Assembly (NCBI RefSeq): GCF_000383955.1 | Contig: NZ_KB913013.1 | Coordinates: 4,545,694 to 4,609,693, forward strand | Source of the DNA: Rudanella lutea DSM 19387 | GTDB lineage: Bacteria; Bacteroidota; Bacteroidia; Cytophagales; Spirosomataceae | Direction of reading: 5' to 3' | DNA: 64,000 bases | Part shown: positions 52,203 to 60,709 of the stretch, piece after piece | Numbering within the stretch: position 1 is the first letter of the stretch | Layout: each line of letters begins with the position of its first letter | Made by a program: the position numbers and the translations under genes | Notes under the pieces: model-generated | What the model saw: the letters and a program-made list of their open reading frames with translations, nothing else | Database searches by the model: none | Told to the model about the DNA's origin: nothing

Positions 52203-53555
52203 ATGCGTCCTGTTTTGTTTACGGCGTTGGCCGCCAGTGCATTACTGATCAATGCCTGCCAAACGGGTAAAGAAGCTGGCGAAAACGCATCGACCGAAAA
52301 GTCGAGCTTTACCCTCATGCAGGAGCGGATTCTGACGCCCACCTGTGCTACGGCCGGTTGCCATGCGTCGGACAAAGACCCCTCGTTCGCGCAGCATGGT
52401 TTGGTGCTATCGGCGGCTGTGGCCTACACCAATCTGGTGAATGTGCAGCCGCGGAATAGTGCTGCCAAAACCGATGGCCTGATGCGGGTAAAGCCCTTTG
52501 CGGCCGCACAAAGCCTGCTTTTTCATAAGTTTGACCCCAACCCGGCGCATCATGGCGGTAAGCAGTATGGTAGCCTGATGCCCCTCGGTATGGACCCGCT
52601 CAGTGTGGGTCAGATTGAGTTTGTCCGGCGTTGGATCGAAGCCGGTGCTCCGCGCGAAGGGAGTGTGGTAGACGCCAGCCTGCTCGACGATAAAACGCCC
52701 AGCGTAACCTACGGCCCGTTTGAAGTGCTTCCCAAACCAGCCGTTGAGCAGGGTTTTCAGATGAATTTACCGCAGTTTTCGGTGGCTCCTAATTTTGAAC
52801 GAGAGCTGTTTATGCGTCGGTCGGTGGGTAATGCTACCGACGTGTATGTCAATCGGATTCAGGTTAAGATGCGGCCTAATAGCCACCATTTTGTGGCCTA
52901 TGGCTTCAAAGATCAGGCGCTTGTGCCTCCAATGGATCAAATCCGCGACCTGCGTAATCCCGATGGTTCGGCTAATCTGCTCACGTACCTATCGATGCAA
53001 AACCACATTTTTGTGGCTGGTACGCAAACGCCTACCTACGACTACACGTTCCCGGCGGGGTCGGCACTGCTGATTCCGGCCAACACCTCGCTCGACCTGA
53101 ATTCGCACTATGTAAACAAAACGGGAGCACCCCTGCCCGGCGAGGTGTCGATGAACCTCTATACCGTTGATAAGGCTAAGGTCGTCAACGTGGTGAAGAC
53201 CCTGAATGAAGCAAATACCAACTTCTCGTTGCCAGCCGGTCAGCGTCGAACCATCACCAAAGATTTTATCTATACCAAGCCCCGCATGATTCTGGCGCTT
53301 ACGTCGCACACGCACAAGCTCGGCGAAAAGTTTGTGATCAAAATCAAAGGCGGAGCCCGGAACGGCGAAGTGATTTACACCAATACCGATTGGGAGCATC
53401 CTGAGATAGTAACCTTTACGACGCCCATTGCTCTCAAAGCGGGGGAGGGTCTTACCTCTGAGGTGACTTATTTCAACAACACCAACCGAACCGTTGGCTT
53501 CGGCCTCACCAGCGAAGACGAGATGAATATCATCTTCGGCTATTATTTCGAATAG
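52203..53555 (+). CDS. Lipoprotein with atypical cytochrome c motif and copper monooxygenase-like domain
   Basis: A 450-residue lipoprotein (signal peptide ending LLINAC, Cys19). The N-terminal part carries CATAGCH at about 56-62, a CX4CH haem-like motif rather than CXXCH, in a segment resembling Bacteroidota cytochrome c-like domains with a distal Met in SLMPLGM. The C-terminal two thirds resemble the PHM/DBH-type copper type II ascorbate-dependent monooxygenase fold: SHHFVAYGF (about 225), LNSHYVNKTG (about 300) and LTSHTHKLG (about 365) supply histidines for two copper sites. An electron-transfer partner for oxygen or another acceptor on the cell surface is plausible. The substrate is unknown; whether haem binds to CX4CH is not settled. 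Confidence 0.78.
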   Translation: MRPVLFTALAASALLINACQTGKEAGENASTEKSSFTLMQERILTPTCATAGCHASDKDPSFAQHGLVLSAAVAYTNLVNVQPRNSAAKTDGLMRVKPFAAAQSLLFHKFDPNPAHHGGKQYGSLMPLGMDPLSVGQIEFVRRWIEAGAPREGSVVDASLLDDKTPSVTYGPFEVLPKPAVEQGFQMNLPQFSVAPNFERELFMRRSVGNATDVYVNRIQVKMRPNSHHFVAYGFKDQALVPPMDQIRDLRNPDGSANLLTYLSMQNHIFVAGTQTPTYDYTFPAGSALLIPANTSLDLNSHYVNKTGAPLPGEVSMNLYTVDKAKVVNVVKTLNEANTNFSLPAGQRRTITKDFIYTKPRMILALTSHTHKLGEKFVIKIKGGARNGEVIYTNTDWEHPEIVTFTTPIALKAGEGLTSEVTYFNNTNRTVGFGLTSEDEMNIIFGYYFE

Positions 53556-53572
53556 CCGATTGATGGACTGGT

Positions 53573-53616
53573 AAAGCAAAAAGGCCATTCCTGCGCAGGA
53601 ATGGCCTTTTTGCTTT
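53573..53616. terminator. Bidirectional terminator, 44-bp perfect palindrome
   Basis: AAAGCAAAAAGGCCATTCCT with GC at the centre, followed by its exact inverse, between two convergent genes. U-runs exist on both strands. Confidence 0.9.
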
Positions 53617-53630
53617 GTATGGTGTTCAGA

Positions 53631-55760
53631 TTACCGGGCGACTTCAACGCCTACCCGACGACCTTTGATGGAGTTACCGTCCATGATTTCAACAACCCGG
53701 TTAGCCATATCGCTCGGTACGTCGACAAACGTGTGCTTGTCGAAAATATCGATGTGACCAATGCTACCACCCGGAATGTTGGCTTCGCCGGCAATAGCCC
53801 CGACAATGTCGCCCGGCCGCACGTAATCGCGCCGACCAATGCTCACAAACAAGCGGGTCATGTTGGCATCGCGTTCGCGGGGTGGGCGGGCGTTATCTTT
53901 CTCAAAATACCCCCGGCGGCCACCACCATCACGTGGGCCAAAGCTGCCTTCGTTCCGATCGCCAAAGCGGCTATTGCCCCGGTCGTTCCGGTCACCAAAG
54001 CGGCTGTTACCCCGGTCGTTGCGATCGCCGAAGCGGCCACCCCGATCGTTGCGGTCACCGCCGAACCGGTCGTTGCGATCGCCGAAGCGGCCACCTCCTT
54101 CACGACGGTCGCCGTAGCGGTCATCACCCCGGCCCCGGTCACGCCGTTCGCGACGGTCGTCTTCCAGACCCAGGTTCTGATCCGAAAACTCATTTTTCAC
54201 GATACCCATGCTGCGTTTCACCAGAGCGGCTACCACTTGCTCGGTCGACAGACCGGCGTGGTGCAGTTGGGTCAGAATATCGCTGTACAGATGCAGGTCG
54301 TCGCTTGAGGTAATCGACTCGCGCAGTTGCTCAATAAACCGGGCTTTGCGGAGACCAACGATGTCTTCAAACGACGGAATAACCCCTTTCTCAACCCGAA
54401 CTTTGGTGTAGTTCTGGATCTCCCGGAAGCGGTATTTTTCGTCGCGGCTCACAAACGAGAACGCCCGGCCCGACTTACCCGCCCGGCCTGTGCGGCCAAT
54501 GCGGTGTACATAATACTCTTCGTCGAGCGGAATGTCGAAGTTGATTACCGCGTCTACATCATCAACGTCGATACCACGGGCGGCTACGTCGGTAGCTACC
54601 AGAATATTGGTTGTACCCGACCGGAACTTCGACATTACGTTGTTCCGCTGGGCCTGACGCAAATCGCCGTGCAAACCCTCGGCCATGTAGCCACGTACCT
54701 GAAGGTCTTCCACGATTTCATCGACCTTACGCTTTGTGTTGGCAAATACCAGCAACAGTTTCAGGTCGTACGTGTCAATCAAACGGCACATTACCTCCAC
54801 CTTCGCCTTGGGTTTTACTTCGAAGTAAACCTGCTCGATGTTGGTGTTGGTCAATTCTTTCTTAATCACTTTCACCAGAATCGGATCCTGCTGGAACCGC
54901 TGCGTGATGGTCATGATCGGCTTCGACATGGTAGCCGAGAACAGCACCGTCTGGCGCTCTTCGGGCATGTCTTCCAGAATGCTTTCGATGTCTTCGCGGA
55001 AGCCCATATCGAGCATCTCATCGGCCTCATCGAGAATCATCATCTTCACATTGTCGAGCTTCAGGGTATTCCGCTCCATGTGGTCCATCACGCGGCCGGG
55101 CGTCCCGATTACTACATGAACCCCACTTTTGAGGGAGCGAATTTGCCGCTCAATAGAGTCACCACCGTAAATGGCCTCTACTTTTACGCCACGCTTGTGC
55201 TTCGAAAGCTTCCGCATTTCGTCGGCTACCTGAAGGGCCAATTCGCGGGTTGGGCACAGAATGAGCACCTGCACATGGCGCTCGCTTGGGTCCACAATTT
55301 CGAGGGCCGGAATACCGAACGCAGCGGTTTTACCCGTACCGGTTTGGGCTTGTCCGATCACATCGCGACCGGTCATGATAGCCGGAATCGCTTCGGCCTG
55401 AATCGGCGAAGGCGAGGTGAATCCCATGTCGGTCACGGCCCGAAGCAGTTCGTCGGACAGGTTCAGCTGGGCAAACGTCCGCTGCTTGGGGTCAACCAGC
55501 AGGCTTTCGAGCGTTACCGGAGCGGTACTGTCGGCAGCTGCGGGCTGTACCGTTACGGTTTCAACGACTACCTCGGCTTCGTCGGCCACCGGTGCCGTTT
55601 CAACGGCGGCCTCAACCACCGGTGCTACGTCGGCAGCAGCGGTTTCTTCAACCGATGTTTCAGCGCTAACTGCTTTTTTTGATTTGGTTTTTTTAGGAGC
55701 GGCCTTTACGGGCGCGTCTTCCTGCGGAGTTTGGAACTCCTCATTTTGATTCACTTCCAT
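53631..55760 (-). CDS. DEAD-box RNA helicase, CsdA/DbpA type
   Basis: A 709-residue ATP-dependent RNA helicase. An N-terminal Ala/Val/Glu-rich tail (1-90) precedes the core: Q motif near 96-119 with FAQLNL, Walker A AQTGTGKT (138-145), DEAD (244-247), SAT (about 275), and HRIGRTGRAG (motif VI, about 425). A low-complexity RGG-like stretch (about 555-625) repeats GDRNDRG(N)RFGDRNDRG, then a C-terminal DbpA-type RNA-binding domain (about 635-705; IDIFDKHTFVDVP) ends the protein. CsdA-like enzymes assist ribosome assembly and RNA decay in the cold. A leader of up to about 350 nt without genes lies upstream, as expected for a cold-regulated mRNA. Confidence 0.95.
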   Translation of the reverse strand: MEVNQNEEFQTPQEDAPVKAAPKKTKSKKAVSAETSVEETAAADVAPVVEAAVETAPVADEAEVVVETVTVQPAAADSTAPVTLESLLVDPKQRTFAQLNLSDELLRAVTDMGFTSPSPIQAEAIPAIMTGRDVIGQAQTGTGKTAAFGIPALEIVDPSERHVQVLILCPTRELALQVADEMRKLSKHKRGVKVEAIYGGDSIERQIRSLKSGVHVVIGTPGRVMDHMERNTLKLDNVKMMILDEADEMLDMGFREDIESILEDMPEERQTVLFSATMSKPIMTITQRFQQDPILVKVIKKELTNTNIEQVYFEVKPKAKVEVMCRLIDTYDLKLLLVFANTKRKVDEIVEDLQVRGYMAEGLHGDLRQAQRNNVMSKFRSGTTNILVATDVAARGIDVDDVDAVINFDIPLDEEYYVHRIGRTGRAGKSGRAFSFVSRDEKYRFREIQNYTKVRVEKGVIPSFEDIVGLRKARFIEQLRESITSSDDLHLYSDILTQLHHAGLSTEQVVAALVKRSMGIVKNEFSDQNLGLEDDRRERRDRGRGDDRYGDRREGGGRFGDRNDRFGGDRNDRGGRFGDRNDRGNSRFGDRNDRGNSRFGDRNEGSFGPRDGGGRRGYFEKDNARPPRERDANMTRLFVSIGRRDYVRPGDIVGAIAGEANIPGGSIGHIDIFDKHTFVDVPSDMANRVVEIMDGNSIKGRRVGVEVAR

Positions 55761-56111
55761 GAATAATAACTGAATAAGGATGAATTATCATCCAAGCGAA
55801 GTGAGTGCCGGTAGTCGGCGTGATATGCGAGATTAAACTTTAGAAACCGCCCGTGCGGTTGCCCTACTTACCCTGACCAGTCCCAAAGACCCAACGCTCC
55901 GATATACGGAAGCCAGCAGACAACAAAGACGAACGATTAGCCCACGCGCAAACGAATCCACACCGGTTGCTTCTATCCAAGAAGCGCCCACACAGATGAC
56001 CCACCATTAAACACCCGGAGAGCTCTGTCAGACCTACCTACGCGATGATAAAAAAGGAGAGACAAAGCAATGCGACGAGTGTCGCTTGAAAACTTGCGTA
56101 AAAGTAAGAAA
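55761..56111. other. Long gene-free leader of the DEAD-box helicase gene
   Basis: No open reading frame, RNA family or convincing promoter was recognised. It contains several short hairpins (for example AACCGCACGGGCGGTT near 55845-55865, minus strand). It could be a structured 5' leader controlling the helicase, or hold an undetected small RNA. Confidence 0.4.
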
Positions 56112-56142
56112 AATAGGGCTAAATAAAAAATTTAGCCCTATT
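56112..56142 (-). terminator. Terminator of the NYN-cold-shock gene
   Basis: AATAGGGCTAAAT pairs with ATTTAGCCCTATT (56112-56124 with 56130-56142, loop AAAAA) and is followed on the minus strand by TTTCTT. Confidence 0.85.
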
Positions 56143-56217
56143 AAATTTGTATTATTCTAAGTGGAGGCCCGCTCGGGAGCGCCCGGCTTACCTCCTGAAA
56201 ACCACGCTGAAGGTGCC

Positions 56218-57219
56218 CTACGGGGCCAGCAGGTGTACCTCTACGGCAATATCTTTGCCTTCGTCGTTTTTCCCGATCTTAAACGAAACCTCGTCATCAA
56301 CCTGCAGTTCGTTGAAGTCGGCACCAACCAGACTCGTATAGTGGAAGAACAGGTTGTTGGGTGGGTAGTTGATAAACCCATAACCCGATTTCAGACTCCG
56401 AATCGTGCTGATTTTGAGTTCTTCACCATTGTCCAGATCAACCGTGTTGTAATTGGGTTCGTCGGGGTAGGTGTTGTGATTATTGGCGTTCCCATTGCTG
56501 GCAACAGGCCCGTTGCCGTACGTGGGTGCATTGCCCGATGAAAAGTTCATGCGGGTTTGCTGTTGCTTCACAAACAAATTCTGCACAATCGGGTCGTTTT
56601 TGCGAATCCGATTGTCAATTTCCTGGTGCATCGAGATCGGGTACGACACCTCTTCGAGCAAGTCCTGCGAGGTCCGGGTCACGATGCGCTCTCCTTCGTC
56701 GTTAAGGAATTCGAAATCCCAGCTGAGTACCATCACGCGTGAGCCGAGGGTATTCAGTTTGCGCACCAGCGGTACATAGTCGCCATCGGCCGAAATCAGC
56801 ACGACCACGTCGAATGATTTGTGCAGAGCCAGCTCGTACGCTTCGAGGGCCAGCCATACGTCGATCCCTTTTTCCTGCCGGTAACCTTGATAAGTTTTTA
56901 CGGGCAGATAGTGCGTAACCACCCCTTCCGACATGAGAATATCGTCGAACAGGCGGTCATAAAACAGTTGGTTGCCCCGCTGATGGGCTTCGTGGGCATT
57001 GAGACGCCCCCGAAAGTAATGTGCATCAACAATTTGACATAGCCGAACATCGGTATCTTCTTCCTCGGCTACCTGCCGCCGGATAAACTCGTGAATACCT
57101 GAAATGCTGATACGGCTACGACGTTCGTGAGAATAATTGTAATAGTTGCTTACGTGTAGGAAATAATTACCGTCGTAAAACACGCCAATACGTGTCAACT
57201 TGCTACGATTGTCTGACAT
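56218..57219 (-). CDS. NYN-domain nuclease fused to a cold-shock-like domain
   Basis: A 333-residue protein. The N-terminal NYN (PIN-like, LabA/DUF88 type) domain, about 8-190, has the acidic set D16 (GVFYDGNYF), D64 in QIVDAHYF, D115 in GIDVWLALEA and the diagnostic SADGDYVPLV near 138-147, so it should be an RNase or RNA-binding fold. After a Gly/Asn-rich linker (about 215-260) a C-terminal domain reads STIRSLKSGYGFINYPPNN and FFHYTSLVGADFNELQVDDE, which matches the KGFGFI...FFH motifs of cold-shock domains. Such fusion suggests single-stranded RNA binding by the C-terminus guiding the nuclease. It is transcribed alone, with its own terminator. Confidence 0.87.
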   Translation of the reverse strand: MSDNRSKLTRIGVFYDGNYFLHVSNYYNYSHERRSRISISGIHEFIRRQVAEEEDTDVRLCQIVDAHYFRGRLNAHEAHQRGNQLFYDRLFDDILMSEGVVTHYLPVKTYQGYRQEKGIDVWLALEAYELALHKSFDVVVLISADGDYVPLVRKLNTLGSRVMVLSWDFEFLNDEGERIVTRTSQDLLEEVSYPISMHQEIDNRIRKNDPIVQNLFVKQQQTRMNFSSGNAPTYGNGPVASNGNANNHNTYPDEPNYNTVDLDNGEELKISTIRSLKSGYGFINYPPNNLFFHYTSLVGADFNELQVDDEVSFKIGKNDEGKDIAVEVHLLAP

Positions 57220-57433
57220 TTTGTTACTAATTGAAATGTTAATCTATGCTTAGTTTACTTTAATACGTACAAATTCAATGTTGGATAGAGGAAGGAATTA
57301 GGTTAAGTATAAACTGAAATGGTGCTTTGGTGTAATTGCGTCTTGTTGTCTTGTATAACGTAGTACAAAGATAGATTATGCGGACGATAATTGCGTAGTT
57401 TCAGGAGTTCGAAGCCCCGAAAAGCTTTTGTTT

Positions 57434-57466
57434 TTGTCAGTTCCGGATGCGGGGCTGTACCTTTGC
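57434..57466 (+). promoter_or_regulatory. Promoter of hisB
   Basis: TTTG (57434-57437), 21 nt, TACCTTTG (57459-57466), an exact match to the Bacteroidota consensus, 29 nt before the hisB ATG. It also rules out the earlier frame opening at 57391. Confidence 0.8.
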
Positions 57467-57495
57467 TATTTACAACCGCCTTTTTTCAATCGCTC

Positions 57496-58647
57496 ATGCG
57501 AACTGTATTGTTTATCGACCGCGACGGCACCCTCATTGTAGAGCCGCAGCCCGACCAGCAGGTCGATTCGTTAGAGAAGCTCACCTTTATTCCGGGGGTA
57601 CTTTCGGGAATGCGCCGTATTGCCCAGGATACCGATTATGTACTGGCTATGGTGACCAATCAGGATGGCCTCGGAACGGCTTCGTTCCCGGAAGAGACCT
57701 TCTGGCCTGCACATAACAAGATGCTCGAGACCTTTGCGGCCGAAAATGTCCATTTCGACAGCATTCATATTGATAAACACTTCCCGCGCGACAACTCGAC
57801 TACCCGCAAGCCGGGCACGGGGATGCTCACCGACTACCTCACCGGGGAATATGACCTGGCCAATAGTTACGTGATTGGTGATCGGCTGACGGATGTGCAA
57901 CTGGCCATTAATTTGGGGGCTAAAGCGATCTTGTTTCTGCCCAATGCGGGCGAGGCCTCGCCGGTGCTCAATGCCGATGTGGATGGGATGACCGACGAAA
58001 TGCGCAATGCCATTGCTTTCAGCTCGGGCGACTGGCACTCCATTTACGAATTTTTGCGGCTACCCGCCCGCACGGCCACCGTTGAGCGAAACACCAAAGA
58101 AACCCAAATTCGGATTGAGCTAAACCTCGACGGAACGGGCCGGGCCGATATGCAGACGGGCCTTGGCTTTTTCGACCATATGCTCGACCAACTGGCCAAG
58201 CACTCAGGAGCTGACCTAAGCATTCGGGTGCAGGGCGATTTGCACATCGACGAACACCACACGATTGAAGACACGGCGCTGGCGCTGGGCGAAGCGTACC
58301 GCAAGGCTCTTGGCGACAAGCGGGGTATCAGCCGGTACGGATTCCTCTTGCCCATGGACGAGGCCCTGGCGCAGGTAGCGATCGACTTTTCGGGACGGCC
58401 CTGGATTGTGTGGGATGCGGAGTTTCGGCGGGAGAAAATTGGGGAAATGCCGACCGAAATGTTTTTCCACTTTTTCAAGTCATTCAGCGATACTGCCCAG
58501 TGTAACCTCAATATCAAGGTAGAGGGGGATAATGAACACCATAAAATTGAGGCTGTGTTTAAGGCATTTGCCAAAGCGATCAAAATGGCGGTTCGGCGGG
58601 ATATAAACGAGCTAAACAACCTGCCCAGCACAAAAGGAGTGCTGTAG
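57496..58647 (+). CDS. hisB: Bifunctional histidinol-phosphatase / imidazoleglycerol-phosphate dehydratase
   Basis: A 383-residue bifunctional enzyme catalysing two steps of histidine synthesis. The N-terminal HAD-type phosphatase (about 1-165) has the nucleophile motif DRDGT (8-12) and [10 protein letters not shown] near 133-142. The C-terminal IGP dehydratase (about 185-383) has [17 protein letters not shown], the metal-binding [12 protein letters not shown] near 255-266, and [15 protein letters not shown] near 352. Fused HisB is common in Bacteroidota and enterobacteria. No other his genes are in the window. Confidence 0.95.
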   Translation: MRTVLFIDRDGTLIVEPQPDQQVDSLEKLTFIPGVLSGMRRIAQDTDYVLAMVTNQDGLGTASFPEETFWPAHNKMLETFAAENVHFDSIHIDKHFPRDNSTTRKPGTGMLTDYLTGEYDLANSYVIGDRLTDVQLAINLGAKAILFLPNAGEASPVLNADVDGMTDEMRNAIAFSSGDWHSIYEFLRLPARTATVERNTKETQIRIELNLDGTGRADMQTGLGFFDHMLDQLAKHSGADLSIRVQGDLHIDEHHTIEDTALALGEAYRKALGDKRGISRYGFLLPMDEALAQVAIDFSGRPWIVWDAEFRREKIGEMPTEMFFHFFKSFSDTAQCNLNIKVEGDNEHHKIEAVFKAFAKAIKMAVRRDINELNNLPSTKGVL

Positions 58648-58767
58648 GGCAGGGGATTGGACGAAAGCGATTGGGCTGGGGTTCGGTAAAAAAGTCGGAC
58701 AACCCATAGTTAAAGTCCAATGTCTCGGCTTAATTTTGTCGTACCAAAAAACAACCTGTTTCTGACA

Positions 58768-58869
58768 ATGGATTTTTCAACAATCGGTACACTTCTGTTC
58801 TATGTAATTCTGTTGGCAGCGTCGTACATTACGGGGCGCTGGCTGGTAAGCAAAGAGCGGAAATATTAA
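58768..58869 (+). CDS. Small single-pass membrane protein
   Basis: A 33-codon frame, too short for standard calling. It reads MDFSTIGTLLFYVILLAASY followed by a positively charged tail with KERKY: one transmembrane helix (about 5-20) with the charged end inside. A promoter or RBS decision is not possible. Its codon use and clean N-out/C-in design support a real small protein. It lies between hisB and the acyltransferase gene, on the same strand. Function unknown. Confidence 0.6.
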   Translation: MDFSTIGTLLFYVILLAASYITGRWLVSKERKY

Positions 58870-58877
58870 TCAGGGTT

Positions 58878-58941
58878 ACAGACATTAAAGACTGATGGAG
58901 TTGGCCGCCTGGCCATAGCTCGATCAGTCTTTGGTGTCTGT
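58878..58941. repeat. Inverted repeat built from the word AGACATTAAAGACTGA
   Basis: ACAGACATTAAAGACTGA (58878-58895) is the imperfect inverse of TCAGTCTTTGGTGTCTGT (58924-58941). It lies between the small membrane protein and the acyltransferase. Confidence 0.72.
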
Positions 58942-58961
58942 AGTTCAATGTACTCCCACCT

Positions 58962-59531
58962 ATGCTCGGTGCTATTGCCCGTTGGTTATTTGTTTCGGTG
59001 TACGGCTGGCGGGTTGTCGGCCCGGTTCCCCATCATCTGCCCAAAGCAATTTGGGTAGTAGCTCCGCATACAACCAACTGGGACTTTCCTATTGGGTTGG
59101 GCGTACGGCCTACCATCCATATCTGGATTGAGTACCTGGCCAAAAGTTCGCTTTTTACCTGGTATGCTGGCTGGCTGTTCCGTGCCCTCGGCGGGCGGCC
59201 TGTGTACCGCGATAAGTCGCGCAATATGGTCGATGCCGTAGCCGATGTGCTCAACAAAGCCGACCAACTACATATCTGCATTGCGCCCGAAGGCACCCGC
59301 AGCGATGTCGAAAAGCTCAAAACCGGCTTTTACTATATGGCTCTCAAGGCCAATGTGCCCTTGATCCTGACCGGATTCGACTGGACCAACCGCCGGGTTA
59401 TTCTGAGCGAACCCCTCTACGTAACGGGCAATTACGAGCAGGACATGCTGCCCTTCTACGAATTCTTCAGCAAGGTGCCGGGCAAGAAAAAAACCTGGCT
59501 CAAACGCTGGGAAGCTACCGGCGTGATGTAG
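58962..59531 (+). CDS. PlsC-type 1-acyl-glycerol-3-phosphate acyltransferase-like protein
   Basis: A 189-residue acyltransferase of the PlsC/LPLAT superfamily. The catalytic motif is H36-x4-D41 (APHTTNWDF) and the substrate motif is EGTR at 110-113. One N-terminal hydrophobic segment anchors it to the membrane. It is shorter than PlsC of E. coli (245) and closer to the compact Bacteroidota homologues that are candidates for phospholipid or ornithine-lipid acylation. The acceptor is unknown. Confidence 0.88.
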   Translation: MLGAIARWLFVSVYGWRVVGPVPHHLPKAIWVVAPHTTNWDFPIGLGVRPTIHIWIEYLAKSSLFTWYAGWLFRALGGRPVYRDKSRNMVDAVADVLNKADQLHICIAPEGTRSDVEKLKTGFYYMALKANVPLILTGFDWTNRRVILSEPLYVTGNYEQDMLPFYEFFSKVPGKKKTWLKRWEATGVM

Positions 59532-59763
59532 GCGGCTAATCCGTCCCATTCTCTATTCTCTTTCAGATACAGTTTCTCGCTAAAAGGTATTTGCTGACCC
59601 TGTTGGATACGGCTACAGGTCGTCATTGCCCCATTCTTAAACTGCCCATGTGGGTAGTTACGGACGGCAAATGCCGAAACTTAGCGGTACACTTGGGTAT
59701 AAACAGGTTGCTACGAACTTAAATAGGCGGATTAGTCATCAAACACAGGATTACTTACTGCCC

Positions 59764-60627
59764 ATGACAACACGTAGGACCTTTCTTAAGAGCACAGGTG
59801 GTTATCTGGCCGCTGCGGGTATGAGCCCCGTGATCGCATCTGCCCATGCTCCCGAGACAACCGCTGCCCCCGATACAGATCTGTTCAAATTAGGCATGGC
59901 GGGCTATACCTTCGTTCACTTCAAGCTCGATCAGGCGCTCGAAATGATGCGCAAAGTGGATGTTCGTTACCTGTGTATCAAAGACTTTCACCTGCCGCTC
60001 AACAGTACCGCCGAACAAATTGAAGCCTTTCATGCCAAGCTGAAAGAGTCGAATGTGACGGGATATGCCGTTGGGCCAATTTATATGAAAAGCGAGGCTG
60101 AGGTAGACCGGGCCTTCGACTATGCCAAGCGGGTGGGGGTGAAGCTGATAATTGGCGTGCCCAACACTGAGTTTCTGCCGTACGTGGATAAGAAGGTGAA
60201 AGAGTATGATATGCGCTTTGCCATCCACAATCACGGCCCCGATATAGCGTTGTATCCCAATGCCGTTTCGATTTGGAACGAGATTAAAAATCTGGATTCA
60301 CGCATTGGGTTCTGCTTCGATATGGGGCATGACCGACGCAACGGCGACGACCCCGTGGCTGACCTGCAAACGTATACGAAACGTATCTTCGATATTCACC
60401 TCAAAAACGTAACGGCTGCCTCGAAAGAAGGCAAAACCTGCGAGCTGGGCCGGGGGGTGATCGATGTGCCCGCTTTCGTACAGGCTTTGCGGAAAGTGGG
60501 GTATTCTGGTTCGTGCAGTCTTGAATATGAGAAAGACATGAAAGACCCGCTGGCTGGTATTGCTGAGTCGGTAGGCTATTTCCGGGGCGTTTGCGAAGCG
60601 ACGCGTTCGGGCAAACGTAAATCCTGA
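59764..60627 (+). CDS. Exported sugar-phosphate isomerase/epimerase family protein
   Basis: A 287-residue TIM-barrel protein of the AP endonuclease 2/xylose isomerase superfamily. The ATG at 59764 yields a twin-arginine-like signal (MTTRRTFLKSTGGYLAAAG), so it is exported folded, possibly with a metal. Metal-site candidates are E195-like in GFCFDMGHD and H235-like in FDIHLKNV with CSLEYEKD near the end. The next gene encodes a Tat-exported Gfo/Idh/MocA oxidoreductase, and such pairs act on sugars or inositols in the periplasm. The true substrate is unknown. Starts upstream of 59764 lack the signal peptide. Confidence 0.87.
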   Translation: MTTRRTFLKSTGGYLAAAGMSPVIASAHAPETTAAPDTDLFKLGMAGYTFVHFKLDQALEMMRKVDVRYLCIKDFHLPLNSTAEQIEAFHAKLKESNVTGYAVGPIYMKSEAEVDRAFDYAKRVGVKLIIGVPNTEFLPYVDKKVKEYDMRFAIHNHGPDIALYPNAVSIWNEIKNLDSRIGFCFDMGHDRRNGDDPVADLQTYTKRIFDIHLKNVTAASKEGKTCELGRGVIDVPAFVQALRKVGYSGSCSLEYEKDMKDPLAGIAESVGYFRGVCEATRSGKRKS

Positions 60628-60709
60628 TTACCCCACAAGTGAACCCACGTACGGGGTGTTCAGACCGGGCGGGGCAAGCGATTCATTCCCTTAAGTGTAT
60701 CTGATATTA

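Noticed and set aside
54327-55682. Plus-strand open frame of 451 codons inside the DEAD-box helicase
   Set aside because: Antisense shadow of conserved helicase motifs, with no recognisable domain.
57391-57495. Upstream extension of hisB
   Set aside because: The consensus promoter at 57434-57466 lies inside it, so it cannot be translated from that promoter.
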